Origin: JALNYB01 sp963676235
Lineage (GTDB): Archaea > Thermoplasmatota > Thermoplasmata > Methanomassiliicoccales > Methanomethylophilaceae
NCBI GenBank assembly: GCA_963676235.1
Contig: OY781044.1
Span: forward strand, 1,426,001 to 1,490,000
Direction: 5' to 3'
DNA length: 64,000 nucleotides
The notes under the pieces were generated by a model. It was given only the letters and a program-made list of their open reading frames with translations, did not search any database and had not been told where the DNA came from. How positions within the stretch are numbered: the stretch's first letter is position 1; every line of letters begins with the position of its first letter. A program made the translations under genes and the position numbers. Shown here in pieces: positions 8,616-17,723 of this stretch.

Positions 8616-9986
8616 TCACTGATTATCTTTGCCGTTCTGCAGTTCCTGCAGGCCTTCCATGTCCATTCCGCCGAATTGTTTCATCATTTGTTTGCGCATC
8701 TTACGATCCTTTCCGATGGAACCCATCATTTTTTTGCTCTGGTTGTATTGTTTCAACAGTTCACGTACATCGTGGCCTGCAACACCCGAACCTTGAGCGA
8801 TCCTGTCAATGCGTTTTCCTTTGATGGAATTCGGCTCGTCTTTCTCATACTGTGTCATAGAATCCATTATGACACGGTATTTCGCGAGCTTTTTTTGAGA
8901 TGCTTCATAATCGATCTTGTCTTCCATCTTGTTCATTCCCGGAATCATCGACATAACCTTCTGTAGAGGTCCCATTTTGGTCACGGCAGCCATCTGTTGA
9001 TACATATCGCTGAGGGTGAATCTTCCAGAAAGCATATTTCTGGCTACCTGCTCCAATGCATCATCGTCTCCGATCTCTTCTTTGGCGATCTGCATAAGCG
9101 AAGCGAGGTCACCCATTCCCAATAATCTGGATATGAATCTGTCTGCATTGAATGCTTCGAGATCACGTATGTGTTCTCCTGTACCGAGGAATACAATCCT
9201 CGCATTGGTCTTAGCAATGGCTGAAAGTGCTCCACCGCCCCTTGCAGTACCATCCATTTTGGTAAGTATGACACCTGTTACGCCTACCGCATTATGGAAT
9301 GCTTCCGCCTGTGGTCCAGCTTGTTGACCGACCTGTGAATCCAGAACAAGTATCCTTTCGTCAGGTTTGGCTATATTTGCGATATCTTTGATTTCTTGAA
9401 TTAGATCATTTTCCAGAGCATGACGTCCAGAAGTATCGATAATGATGATTTTTTTATCAGAGAATTTAGTAAGACCGTTCTTTACGATCTTCGATGCATT
9501 TTTTTCACCAGGTTCGCCGTAAACATCAGCATTGACTTTTTCTCCGAGTTGTTTCAATTGATCTAAAGCTGCAGGCCTGTACACGTCTGCCCCAATAAGG
9601 CCGACTGTGAATCCTTTTTTGATGAAATAATTGGCTAACTTGCCTGTTGTAGTGGTTTTACCTTGTCCGTAAAGACCGACCATCATAATGGTCTGCGGTT
9701 TGAGGGCCAACCCATCTCCGTTGTCGAGAAGGTTTACAAGTTCCTTGTAGATGATATTGATAACGAAGTCTTTAGGACTTTTTCCTGCCGGAGGTTTTTC
9801 GTTGAGTGCACGTTCCTGTATCTTGTTGGTTAATTCCAAAACAAGTTGAACGTTCACATCTGCCTGAAGTAGTGCGCGCTGAAGCTCGCGAGTCACATCT
9901 TTGATAAGATTCTCATCTATTGTTGAAGAGTTACTGATGTGTTCTACGACACCCCTTAATGATTTTCCCAAACCTTCCAGCACCAT
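8616..9986 (-). CDS. srp54: Signal recognition particle protein SRP54
   Basis: GTPase that binds signal sequences and SRP RNA and targets ribosomes to the membrane. In 456 residues it shows the N domain helices, the G domain (GLYGQGKTTTTGKLA near residue 105, DTSGRHALENDL, TKMDGTARGGGAL) and a methionine-rich M domain from about residue 300 to the end. It heads a minus-strand operon running through trmY to etfA. Its promoter region (9987-10040) is shared with a possible divergent RNA. Confidence 0.97.
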   Translation of the reverse strand: MVLEGLGKSLRGVVEHISNSSTIDENLIKDVTRELQRALLQADVNVQLVLELTNKIQERALNEKPPAGKSPKDFVINIIYKELVNLLDNGDGLALKPQTIMMVGLYGQGKTTTTGKLANYFIKKGFTVGLIGADVYRPAALDQLKQLGEKVNADVYGEPGEKNASKIVKNGLTKFSDKKIIIIDTSGRHALENDLIQEIKDIANIAKPDERILVLDSQVGQQAGPQAEAFHNAVGVTGVILTKMDGTARGGGALSAIAKTNARIVFLGTGEHIRDLEAFNADRFISRLLGMGDLASLMQIAKEEIGDDDALEQVARNMLSGRFTLSDMYQQMAAVTKMGPLQKVMSMIPGMNKMEDKIDYEASQKKLAKYRVIMDSMTQYEKDEPNSIKGKRIDRIAQGSGVAGHDVRELLKQYNQSKKMMGSIGKDRKMRKQMMKQFGGMDMEGLQELQNGKDNQ

Positions 9987-10039
9987 GTGATCATACCTAG
10001 ATAGTGTCGATGATATTTATTTGAATTGCAAGAAATTAA

Positions 10040-10125
10040 AAGTGCGGGAATAGGCCAGCCAGTCAGAAGGGATGGGATGCACTCTACAAAACTGACCTGT
10101 CTCCCCGTGGTTGGTTATGTGTCAA
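10040..10125 (+). ncRNA. Candidate structured RNA upstream of srp54
   Basis: This stretch is visibly more GC-rich than the DNA around it and carries no convincing protein. It can fold: CCAGCC at about 10056 pairs with GGTTGG (one G-U), and inside that GTCAG pairs with CTGAC. A TATA-like ATATTTATTT near 10012 sits about 26 bases before its 5' end. It does not match tRNA, 5S, RNase P or a C/D-box pattern that I recognise, so the class is unknown. Confidence 0.35.
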
Positions 10126-10229
10126 GAATCTATATAAAGATTGTTAAAAGAATTCGATATTTATTAGGCTATATGGGTTTAATCCCTATTTATAGTTTAA
10201 AATCAAAGAGTTGAATTAAGTGGTTTGAT

Positions 10230-10249
10230 TTGCCAGCATATGCTGGCAA
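10230..10249. terminator. Perfect 20-bp palindrome behind the coiled-coil gene
   Basis: TTGCCAGCAT followed directly by ATGCTGGCAA, a perfect palindrome 11 bases after the stop of the minus-strand coiled-coil gene. It could fold as a hairpin at the transcript end. No T-run follows, so intrinsic termination is uncertain; a protein-binding site is the alternative. Confidence 0.45.
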
Positions 10250-10260
10250 GTGATTTGAAA

Positions 10261-11307
10261 TCACAGGTAGCCGGATTTCTGAAGGGCCATAAGGTCGTCG
10301 GTACTGAGTTTCTCTCCGGCCTTGAATTTCTCGAAGATCTCTTTTGCCTCTTTTTTGGATTCGGTGTCGACTCTCTTCTTCTTAGCTGCGGATTTTTTGT
10401 TTCTGTAGCCTGCGACATCCTTATCCATTTCGTGGACAGATTTGATTTGTTCGATGTGCTTTTTGTGCTCTTCGTCTGCTGCCTGTTTGCACTCGATGAA
10501 TTTGCCCTGAGCTGCATCTGCTTCTTTTCTGAGCGCATCCGCCTCTTCATACAATTTCAACATTTTGTCATGAGCTGACTGAGCCTGCTCTGCGAACTCT
10601 GATACCTGGTGGTGACAGGCTTCTGCCTGGACCTTTGCATCTCTGAGTTGCTGAACGATCTCGCGAACTTCTCCGCTCTGCTCGACAGTTTTCTCTTTTT
10701 CATCGATCTGACGTGCAAGGACCGAGATCTGTTTAACAATCTCATTCTCTTTGTCTTTGCCAAGTGATTTGGTCTGTTGGGTATACTCTAGATCTTGAAG
10801 TTGCTTCTTGAGCTGTCTGACAGATACTTCGCTTTTTTCCTCAGTGGTCTTTTCAGGCCTGAGGGCATTGATCTGTTCTTTCAGGGTTGAAACCTTCTGA
10901 TTCCATTCATCCCTTACAACTTTTGTTTCTCTGACCTTCTGGTTAAAGGAGTCACGTTCTTCCCTGCATTTCCCTGCCTCATCGACAAGTTCACGTACAC
11001 GGGAGTTCAATGCGTCTCTCTTAGATTTCCAGTCTTTGGTCTGACTGTTCAGATCGTCTCTCAAGCGCCTGTGTTTTTCGGCGTCATTGTTGACGATGCT
11101 GCGTTTCTGCTCAAGGTCTTCCAGGTTTTCTGCTGAGACTGGTTCAGTTGATTCTGAACTCGCATTCTCTTCAGTTGCGGCCTCAACGGGGGCCTCGTTT
11201 ACCTGTGCTTCCTGTTCTACAAGAACATCGGCTGTCTTTTCTTCGACTGCCGGCTGTTGGTTTTCCTGAGAATCAATCTGCTGTATTTCCTCCACAAACT
11301 CTTCCAT
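10261..11307 (-). CDS. Archaeal coiled-coil protein (COG1340-like)
   Basis: A 348-residue, highly charged protein. Residues 1 to about 70 are a Glu/Ala-rich low-complexity leader; about 75-310 form long heptad-patterned coiled coils (EDLEQKRSIVNNDAEKHRRL onwards); the end is a short Lys-rich segment and a tail with KAGEKLSTDDLMALQKSGYL. The conserved archaeal family COG1340 has this layout and no defined biochemical function. A palindrome lies just behind it. Confidence 0.82.
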   Translation of the reverse strand: MEEFVEEIQQIDSQENQQPAVEEKTADVLVEQEAQVNEAPVEAATEENASSESTEPVSAENLEDLEQKRSIVNNDAEKHRRLRDDLNSQTKDWKSKRDALNSRVRELVDEAGKCREERDSFNQKVRETKVVRDEWNQKVSTLKEQINALRPEKTTEEKSEVSVRQLKKQLQDLEYTQQTKSLGKDKENEIVKQISVLARQIDEKEKTVEQSGEVREIVQQLRDAKVQAEACHHQVSEFAEQAQSAHDKMLKLYEEADALRKEADAAQGKFIECKQAADEEHKKHIEQIKSVHEMDKDVAGYRNKKSAAKKKRVDTESKKEAKEIFEKFKAGEKLSTDDLMALQKSGYL

Positions 11308-11490
11308 AAATCATCACTCAATATTCGACTTGGCCATAATCAAAAGCATGGCCCACTCTATTCGCACTATAAAGCATGTTACTTATAAGGGTTTCGACAA
11401 ATAAAGTGTTATTCTATCAAGTAAATACACGACATTTATATTGTATTGACAAAGATGTCGGATTTATGTCACCAGATGGATGGAAATCTT

Positions 11491-11565
11491 GTAGGGTATT
11501 GCAATGTGCTTTTTAGAGTAATTATGTAAGTTTGACAGACTATAAATAATGTAATGCAATCCTAC
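11491..11565 (+). promoter_or_regulatory. Inverted repeat around the purB promoter
   Basis: GTAGGgtATTGCA at 11491-11503 is mirrored by TGCAATCCTAC at 11555-11565. The TATA-like TATAAATA (11541-11548) lies between the arms, and the purB ATG is only 12 bases after the right arm. The placement suggests a regulator site or a looped operator; the leader is nearly absent. Confidence 0.45.
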
Positions 11566-11576
11566 AATCGATTCAA

Positions 11577-12947
11577 ATGAATGATTGTATCTGCCCGCTT
11601 GATTACAGGTACGGACGTAAAGAGATGAAGTCCATCTTCACCGAAGAGAGCCGTATCCAGTACCAGATGAATGTTGAGGCCGCATTGGCCAGAGCTCACG
11701 CTTCTCTTGGAACCATCAGTAAAGATGATGCCAACGAGATAACACGTGTAGCAAGTCTTGATGTCGTTCAGGTCTCCAGAATAAAGGAGATCGAGAAAGA
11801 AACGAATCACGATCTGATGGCAATGGTCAAAGCAATGACTGAACAATGCAAGGGAAATGCTGGAAAGTATGTTCATCTGGGAGCTACATCAAACGATATA
11901 GTAGATACGGCAACGGCACTTCAGATCAGAGACGGATTAAAGATCGTTCAGGCAGATGTCGACACTCTTCTATACACATTCGCAACAATCTCAAAAAGGG
12001 AAAGAGATACATTGGAGATCGGAAGGACACACGCACAGTTTGCCATCCCCATAACATTTGGATTCAAGATCGCAGGATATATAGCAGAGCTCCTGAGACA
12101 TAAAGAGAGACTTCAGCAGATAATGCCCAGGGCATGTGCTGGAAAGATGGCGGGAGCGGTTGGCACCGGTGCAGCATTGGGTAAGAACTTCAGGAAGATA
12201 CAGACTGAGGTCATGGCAGATCTTGAAATTACATTCGAACCAGCAGCAACACAGGTTGTGGGACGCGACAGATACACAGAACTCATATGTTTGCTTGCCA
12301 ACATAGCAACTTCACTAGAGAGATACGGAACAGAGGTCAGGAATCTTCAGAGGTCCGAGATCGCAGAGGCATCAGAAGCTTTCAATGCTGAAAAACAGGT
12401 TGGAAGTTCAACAATGGCCCAGAAAAGGAATCCCATAAATTCAGAAAACGTCTGTGGATTGGCACGCGTTCTCAGAGGATTTGTTACCCCCACATTTGAA
12501 AATCAGGTACTCTGGCACGAAAGGGACCTTTCCAACTCATCTGCAGAGAGATTCACACTTCCGCACGTATTCGTTCTGATAGATGAGATGCTTTTCAAGA
12601 TGAACAAGGTCTTCACGGGTCTTGAGATTCACTCAGATAAGATGCTCAGGAATATCGAATCTGCAAAAGGACTAATCATGGCAGAACCTGTGATGATGAA
12701 ATTAACAGAAAAAGGTCTAGGCAGACAGGATGCACACGAGATCGTACGTGAAGCATCCATGGTAGCAGTGGAAAAGGATATAAATCTCAGAGAAGCACTT
12801 CTTGAAAGAGAAGATGTTAAGAAGGTTCTTACAAAAGAAGAGATCATCATCGTTATGGATCCTGCCAATTATGTCGGAGCATCCGGAGAAATCGTAGACA
12901 CGATGATCGCTGATGTTGAGCAGGCGTTGGGTAAAAAGGTGTTATGA
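11577..12947 (+). CDS. purB: Adenylosuccinate lyase
   Basis: Cleaves SAICAR and adenylosuccinate in purine synthesis. The 456-residue protein belongs to the fumarase/aspartase superfamily with the signature SSTMAQKRNPINSENV near residue 280, the HLGATSNDIVDTA region and GRTHAQFAIPITFGFK. Length and N-terminus are typical. The start at 11577 is close to the TATA box. A small membrane protein gene overlaps its end as ATGA. Confidence 0.96.
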   Translation: MNDCICPLDYRYGRKEMKSIFTEESRIQYQMNVEAALARAHASLGTISKDDANEITRVASLDVVQVSRIKEIEKETNHDLMAMVKAMTEQCKGNAGKYVHLGATSNDIVDTATALQIRDGLKIVQADVDTLLYTFATISKRERDTLEIGRTHAQFAIPITFGFKIAGYIAELLRHKERLQQIMPRACAGKMAGAVGTGAALGKNFRKIQTEVMADLEITFEPAATQVVGRDRYTELICLLANIATSLERYGTEVRNLQRSEIAEASEAFNAEKQVGSSTMAQKRNPINSENVCGLARVLRGFVTPTFENQVLWHERDLSNSSAERFTLPHVFVLIDEMLFKMNKVFTGLEIHSDKMLRNIESAKGLIMAEPVMMKLTEKGLGRQDAHEIVREASMVAVEKDINLREALLEREDVKKVLTKEEIIIVMDPANYVGASGEIVDTMIADVEQALGKKVL

Positions 12948-13144
12948 TGGTTGAATTCTCTGAACATAAGAAAGCCAGTATGAAATACGGATTAATTATC
13001 GGTGCCGCCGCTGGTCTTTTCATATTCTTCGCATTCTATGCCCTTAACCCATCCTTTGTGTACTTATTCTTCATCCCTATCGCGGCAGCGATGGGATGGG
13101 CTTCGCAGTACGTCAGAGATGAGAAAGATGACGAAGAAGATTAA
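12944..13144 (+). CDS. Small two-helix membrane protein
   Basis: A 66-residue protein with two hydrophobic segments (about residues 15-33 and 38-54) and an acidic C-terminus (RDEKDDEED). Its first ATG overlaps the purB stop; a second ATG at 12947 would shorten it by one residue. I do not recognise a family. Coupling to purB implies cotranscription, not necessarily shared function. Confidence 0.7.
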   Translation: MMVEFSEHKKASMKYGLIIGAAAGLFIFFAFYALNPSFVYLFFIPIAAAMGWASQYVRDEKDDEED

Positions 13145-13145
13145 T

Positions 13146-13550
13146 TCAAATTCTCTCTCCGGCCTTCGGGCCGGGTGAGACGTAGAATATATCCGTTATT
13201 GTGAATTTTACCAGATTCTTAACAGGATAGGTCTCTTTTATTTTATGAGCCATATCCGCAGCTGCGATGTGATCCGGTGTACCATTCTCAATAGATATCT
13301 TTCCTTTTATCTGATAGCTGTCTTTGCATTCAGGATTCCAAACATATAATGATGCTACCGGATTCTCTTTCATGTTGGCAAGTGTTTTTTTGAAGAAGTT
13401 GTCAATTATCCATATTGTGTTATCATCATGTATGAGCACAAAACCTACAGGAACAACGTTTGGTATACCGGATTTAGATGCTGTGGCAACTGCGAAGATT
13501 TTCTGTTTTTTCATTTCTTCCTTTATTTCAGATGTAAGTTTACAAGTCAT
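13146..13550 (-). CDS. Pyridoxamine 5'-phosphate oxidase family protein
   Basis: A 134-residue FMN-binding split-barrel protein (FAVATASKSGIPNVVPVGFV, then NTIWIIDNFFKKTLANMKENP and ASLYVW). Proteins of this size in methanogens are usually annotated as PNPOx-like flavoproteins without assigned substrate. It converges with the purB operon, one base beyond its stop, and has no operon partner. Confidence 0.85.
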   Translation of the reverse strand: MTCKLTSEIKEEMKKQKIFAVATASKSGIPNVVPVGFVLIHDDNTIWIIDNFFKKTLANMKENPVASLYVWNPECKDSYQIKGKISIENGTPDHIAAADMAHKIKETYPVKNLVKFTITDIFYVSPGPKAGERI

Positions 13551-13649
13551 GGTGATCTTTTCTGGAATCGAAACGAGGGTATATCTATATTTCTGATTTT
13601 ATCGTACATCAAAGTTTATATCCTTTGCATCAATGAACGGTCATACAAT

Positions 13650-13726
13650 GGGCTAGTAGATCAGCCCGGTAGATCGCTTCGTTCGCAACGAAGAAGTCGC
13701 GAGTTCGAATCTCGCCTAGTCCACCA
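13650..13726 (+). tRNA. tRNA-Ala (anticodon CGC)
   Basis: All four stems can be drawn: acceptor GGGCTAG/CTAGTCC, D-arm GATC/GATC, anticodon stem CTTCG/CGAAG around TTCGCAA, and T-arm GCGAG/CTCGC around TTCGAAT. The anticodon is CGC. The acceptor contains G3-U70, the alanine identity pair, and discriminator A73. The 3' CCA is encoded. No intron. Confidence 0.96.
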
Positions 13727-13951
13727 TTGTTTCTATTTTTAAGTTGGTTCGAATCGATTGCGACCATCGATATGTTCCATGGGTTATTGCCACTCCATCT
13801 GCAATCATTATAATTTCGAATATAATTTTTCTGAAAATCATAATTTATATTGCATAATCTATCGATGTTTCTAATCTTTTCTTCTTCAATAGAATATATC
13901 ATGTTTGAAATCGACAATTGTTGTTTGAAACAGATATTAAAACAAAGAAAA

Positions 13952-13967
13952 TGGACCCGGCGGTCCA
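13952..13967 (-). terminator. Hairpin terminator for the MerR gene
   Basis: TGGACC, loop CGGC, GGTCCA: a GC-rich perfect hairpin. On the minus strand it is followed by a T-rich run (ATTTTCTTTGTTTT) and lies about 115 bases after the MerR stop. I see no gene in the rest of 13727-14081. Confidence 0.5.
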
Positions 13968-14081
13968 AGATGATTAAAATATTTCATTAGAAGATACAAC
14001 ATTGTCAGTGAGATCCGATTGTTCGATCCCATTAGGCATTTGTTCGAAAACATCACATAATCAAAACCGATCCAGGTATAA

Positions 14082-14894
14082 TCATATTTTAGCAATAGGA
14101 ATCTGAATCTCGGTCAAGTAATCCTTCTCATCATCCTTGTTCCAGCAACCAGCTATGTAACATTCTCTTATTTGTTCAATAGGCTCCATTCCATTATTTT
14201 TTATCCATTCTAGTGCAAAAGCATATGCTTTTCCCAGATCGTTATAATTTCCTTTGTGTAATACACAGACAGCTTCGATGGTATCAAGTTTCCTGAATTT
14301 GATCGTGTCTGTTTCCTTTCCAGCTTCAGTTACCGCTTGGGCATACAGAATCCCTATGTTATTTTGTTTGAATTCTTCATCTGTGTATGTGACGTAGCAA
14401 TAGTCTGACTCTGCGCATTGTATTCCAGGATTTGCAGCAATACATTCCTTGGCAGAATCTAAAATAAATTCTGTCATTTTACTGAAATCATCAATTTTTC
14501 CTTGTTTGTAATACACGATATATCCTGGAATCTCTCTAATTATTGCTTCATATCTCATATTTGATTCACTCCTAAATTCTTTGATCATTCTGTCCAACAA
14601 CAGGATTTTATTCTCTGTGCATATCTTTTCACATGTTAGGAATTCTTTCTTTGATACGAGTATGGAGATCGCATCTGATCCGGACATTATTTGCGATATC
14701 TCGTCTATTGAAAGACCCGCATCTCTAAATGATATAATTGACTGCATCAAGGACAACTGTTCTGTTGAGTAGTACCTATATTTGTTCCACCCGTCAATAC
14801 GCTCAGGTTTCAGGAGACCTACTTCATCATAATAACGCAATGTCTTAACAGACACCTTTGCCATTTTAGAGAACTCTCCTATACGATACTGCAT
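14082..14894 (-). CDS. MerR-family regulator with GyrI-like effector domain
   Basis: Residues 1-70 are a MerR winged helix (YRIGEFSKMAKVSVKTLRYY, then KYRYYSTEQLSLMQSI), followed by a helical linker and, from about residue 115, a GyrI-like small-molecule binding domain (EIPGYIVYY ... EAVCVLHKGNYNDLGKAYAF). This is the BmrR/TipA plan: drug or metabolite sensing with promoter twisting. No transporter is adjacent; cbiK is divergent beyond a 371-base gap. The effector is unknown. 270 residues. Confidence 0.88.
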   Translation of the reverse strand: MQYRIGEFSKMAKVSVKTLRYYDEVGLLKPERIDGWNKYRYYSTEQLSLMQSIISFRDAGLSIDEISQIMSGSDAISILVSKKEFLTCEKICTENKILLLDRMIKEFRSESNMRYEAIIREIPGYIVYYKQGKIDDFSKMTEFILDSAKECIAANPGIQCAESDYCYVTYTDEEFKQNNIGILYAQAVTEAGKETDTIKFRKLDTIEAVCVLHKGNYNDLGKAYAFALEWIKNNGMEPIEQIRECYIAGCWNKDDEKDYLTEIQIPIAKI

Positions 14895-15047
14895 AATGCA
14901 TCATTCCTCTTTGAGTCTATAATCATTGTCAGGTTCCAGTTAGGGGAGGGTTTCATCACATGATTGATACGAAATCATCTTAGCAAATGAATGCCATCGA
15001 ACCATCATGTATGATTTTGATTCAATGTTATGAATAGAAAATATTGG

Positions 15048-15248
15048 TTAATCTAGTTTTTCGTCCTTATAAACGTTTGGATTGATTCCATTTTCTATTT
15101 TGTTGAATATGATGAATTCATGTTGTTTCATCTGTATCATTTTAAGAATAGCATCGATATTATCAATTTTTAATCCAAATATGTTTTCATCTTTTATGTT
15201 GTGTCTGAATGCCGATACGTTACGTTATCGTTATTTATGTTGGATTAT
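15048..15248 (-). pseudogene. Start-less ORF remnant between MerR and cbiK
   Basis: The minus strand reads as about 66 coherent codons ending DEKLD and TAA at 15048-15050 (for example NIFGLKIDNIDAILKMIQ), but an upstream TAA leaves no ATG, GTG or TTG at a sensible position. It may be the tail of a lost gene or a chance frame. The rest of 14895-15265 shows only AT-rich promoter DNA. Confidence 0.28.
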
Positions 15249-15265
15249 ATTTCCAACTGATAGAT

Positions 15266-16072
15266 ATGATATCAGTCAGTAAAGCAATACTCGTGGTTAG
15301 TTTCGGAACAAGCTATAACGATAGTCGCGCGAGGACAATCGGAGCAATCGAATCGATGATAGCAGATAAATATCCTGATTGGGACGTGAGACGCGCTTTC
15401 ACAAGTAAGGTAATCATCAAGAAATTAGCAAAACGTGATAATGAAAGAATAGATTATGTGTCCGATGCTTTGGAAAGACTTGTTTCTGACGGCATTAAAG
15501 ATGTGATCGTACAACCGACACACATCATGAACGGATTAGAATATGATGATGTAGTCAGAATAGTTAATGAATACAAAGGGTCATTTGATTCATTATCACT
15601 GGGAAAACCTTTGCTTACGGCAGAAGAAGATTTTGATCATGTTGTTTACGCAATAGGTTCTTCATTGGTGGCGGAAGCTCATAGTATCGCAGGTAATGAT
15701 ACAGCTGTGATTCTGATGGGACATGGTAGTGAGCATTTTTCAAATGCCGTTTACAGTCAATTATATTTGAAACTCAGATTAAACGGATACCAAGATGTTC
15801 ACGTTACAACCGTTGAAGGATTTCCTTCGTTTGAAGACACCATCGAACTCATGAAAGAAAAAAGGTATGAAAATGTAGTTCTTTTCCCGTTCATGCTGGT
15901 TGCGGGCGATCATGCCAGTAATGATATGGCTGGCGATGACAGTGACTCATTGAAATGTATTTTGAAGAGACATGGTTATAACGTGCACTGTGTGATAAAG
16001 GGACTCGGTGAATATAATGAATTCAAAGAACTTTTCCTTGCACATTTAGATGAAGTTTTCCGTAACCTTTGA
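15266..16072 (+). CDS. cbiK: Anaerobic sirohydrochlorin cobaltochelatase
   Basis: Inserts cobalt into sirohydrochlorin early in anaerobic cobamide synthesis. The 268-residue protein shows the class II chelatase features: ILVVSFGTSYNDSR at the N-terminus, MGHGSEHFSN and VAGDHASNDMAGDD with the two metal-binding histidines. Length fits CbiK rather than the short archaeal CbiX. An in-frame ATG at 15209 would add 19 residues; the one at 15266 aligns with the family start. Cobamide demand is high here because of MtaC. Confidence 0.9.
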   Translation: MISVSKAILVVSFGTSYNDSRARTIGAIESMIADKYPDWDVRRAFTSKVIIKKLAKRDNERIDYVSDALERLVSDGIKDVIVQPTHIMNGLEYDDVVRIVNEYKGSFDSLSLGKPLLTAEEDFDHVVYAIGSSLVAEAHSIAGNDTAVILMGHGSEHFSNAVYSQLYLKLRLNGYQDVHVTTVEGFPSFEDTIELMKEKRYENVVLFPFMLVAGDHASNDMAGDDSDSLKCILKRHGYNVHCVIKGLGEYNEFKELFLAHLDEVFRNL

Positions 16073-16162
16073 ACAATATATTGGTGATATTATTTCGTTA
16101 TAATATCTTCTGATCACATTTGATTACTTCTAGGTTGATAAAATTATAGATGAACTAAAATA

Positions 16163-16195
16163 TACATCAATGTAGTTAAATATATACATGATGTA
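16163..16195 (+). promoter_or_regulatory. Two palindromic operator candidates at the trp promoter
   Basis: TACAT-CA-ATGTA (16163-16174) and TACAT-G-ATGTA (16185-16195) are near-identical palindromes with centres about 21 bases apart, two helical turns. A TATA-like AAATATATA lies between and overlaps the second. The layout suits a dimeric repressor binding cooperatively over the promoter. The sequence is not the TGTACA box reported for TrpY. Confidence 0.5.
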
Positions 16196-16266
16196 TGTTT
16201 AAGGTTATTAAAGAAGGCATTGGAACCAGCATTTTCAGTGTCTGATGTCGTTGAGGAAGTAATAAA

Positions 16267-17721
16267 ATGATTAGCCCCAGTATTGAAGAGATAGGGAAAT
16301 TAGCCAACGGTGGTGCATATAAAACAGCACCTGTTAGCACAGAGATCCCTTCTGGCGAAAAGACGCCGATCGATGTCCTTCGCATTTTAAAGAACATTTC
16401 AAGCCACTGCTACATATTGGAGTCTGTGGAAAATGATGCAACATGGGGAAGATACACCTTCTTAGGTTATGATCCAAAGATGTCATTAACATGTGTAAAT
16501 GGAAACATGAAGGTGGATTCATTATCATTTGAAACAAATGATCCTGGAAAATACATAAGACAAGTATTAGATGAATACAGGAGTCCGCGTATGGATTACC
16601 TTCCTCCTTTTTCGGGAGGATTCGTTGGATATTTCTCATATGATTATCTGAAATATTCTGAACCCATATTGAATCTGAATGCTGAAGATACTGAAGGATT
16701 CAAAGATGTAGACATAATGCTTTTCGACAAGGTCATCGCCTTCGATAATCTGGAAAATAAGATCGTATTCATCGTGAATATCGATCTTTCTGATGTTGAG
16801 ACGAATTACAACAAGGCCGTGTTAGACCTGCAGCAGATGGTAGACCTTGTGAACAACGGCAAACAGAAAGAGAATGAACCAGGAAAGATGCTGACTGAAT
16901 TGAAACCTCTTTTCGACAAGGAAAGATATTGCGCCATGGTTGAGACAGCAAAGCACCACATCAGAGAGGGAGATGTATTCCAGATGGTCCTATCCAATCG
17001 TTTGGAAGCTGAATATGAAGGAAGTCTGCTCAACACATATTGTGCATTGAGAAAACTCAATCCTTCTCCATACATGTTTTACTTCTCAGGTTCAGATATG
17101 GAGGTGGCTGGCGCATCCCCGGAAACACTCGTCAAACTCAAGGATGGAATATTACATACATTCCCTCTGGCAGGTACACGCCCCAGAGGAAAGACGGAAG
17201 AAGAAGACAAAGCTTTGGAAATGGACCTTCTGTCCGATACTAAAGAACTTGCAGAACACAATATGCTCGTAGACCTCGGAAGGAACGACATCGGCAAGAT
17301 AAGCAAATTTGGTACAGTCAAGGTGGAAAAATATCACTCCATAGAACGCTTTTCACATGTGATGCACATAGGTTCTACAGTTCGCGGAGAGATACGCGAA
17401 GAATTCGATGCACTCGATGCATTGGATGCCGTATTGCCTGCAGGAACGCTTTCCGGAGCACCTAAGATAAGAGCATGTCAGCTGATAAATGACATTGAGA
17501 ACAATAAACGCGGAATATACGGCGGAGCCATAGGGTATATCGACTTCACTGGAAATCTGGATACATGTATCGCAATCAGAATAGCATACAAAAAGAACGG
17601 AAAGGTCTTTATAAGGACCGGTGCAGGAATAGTTGCTGATTCAGTACCTGAGAAAGAACATCAGGAATGCATAAACAAGGCGGCTGCAGTAGTAAAAGCA
17701 CTCAAAATGTCGGAGGAATGA
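16267..17721 (+). CDS. trpE: Anthranilate synthase component I
   Basis: Converts chorismate to anthranilate with ammonia from TrpG. 484 residues; the N-terminal domain has YILESVENDATWGRYTFLG, including the LES-type motif that binds tryptophan for feedback inhibition. The catalytic half has GAGIVADSVPEKEHQECINKA near the end and AGTRPRG near residue 300. First gene of trpEGDCFBA. Confidence 0.96.
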   Translation: MISPSIEEIGKLANGGAYKTAPVSTEIPSGEKTPIDVLRILKNISSHCYILESVENDATWGRYTFLGYDPKMSLTCVNGNMKVDSLSFETNDPGKYIRQVLDEYRSPRMDYLPPFSGGFVGYFSYDYLKYSEPILNLNAEDTEGFKDVDIMLFDKVIAFDNLENKIVFIVNIDLSDVETNYNKAVLDLQQMVDLVNNGKQKENEPGKMLTELKPLFDKERYCAMVETAKHHIREGDVFQMVLSNRLEAEYEGSLLNTYCALRKLNPSPYMFYFSGSDMEVAGASPETLVKLKDGILHTFPLAGTRPRGKTEEEDKALEMDLLSDTKELAEHNMLVDLGRNDIGKISKFGTVKVEKYHSIERFSHVMHIGSTVRGEIREEFDALDALDAVLPAGTLSGAPKIRACQLINDIENNKRGIYGGAIGYIDFTGNLDTCIAIRIAYKKNGKVFIRTGAGIVADSVPEKEHQECINKAAAVVKALKMSEE

Positions 17722-17723
17722 GA

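Noticed and set aside
10026..10214. 62-residue ORF upstream of srp54
   Set aside because: Composition is not protein-like, no ribosome site, and the stretch folds as RNA.
16195..16245. 16-codon ORF before trpE as an attenuator peptide
   Set aside because: It has no tryptophan codons and archaea are not known to use ribosome-mediated trp attenuation of this kind.
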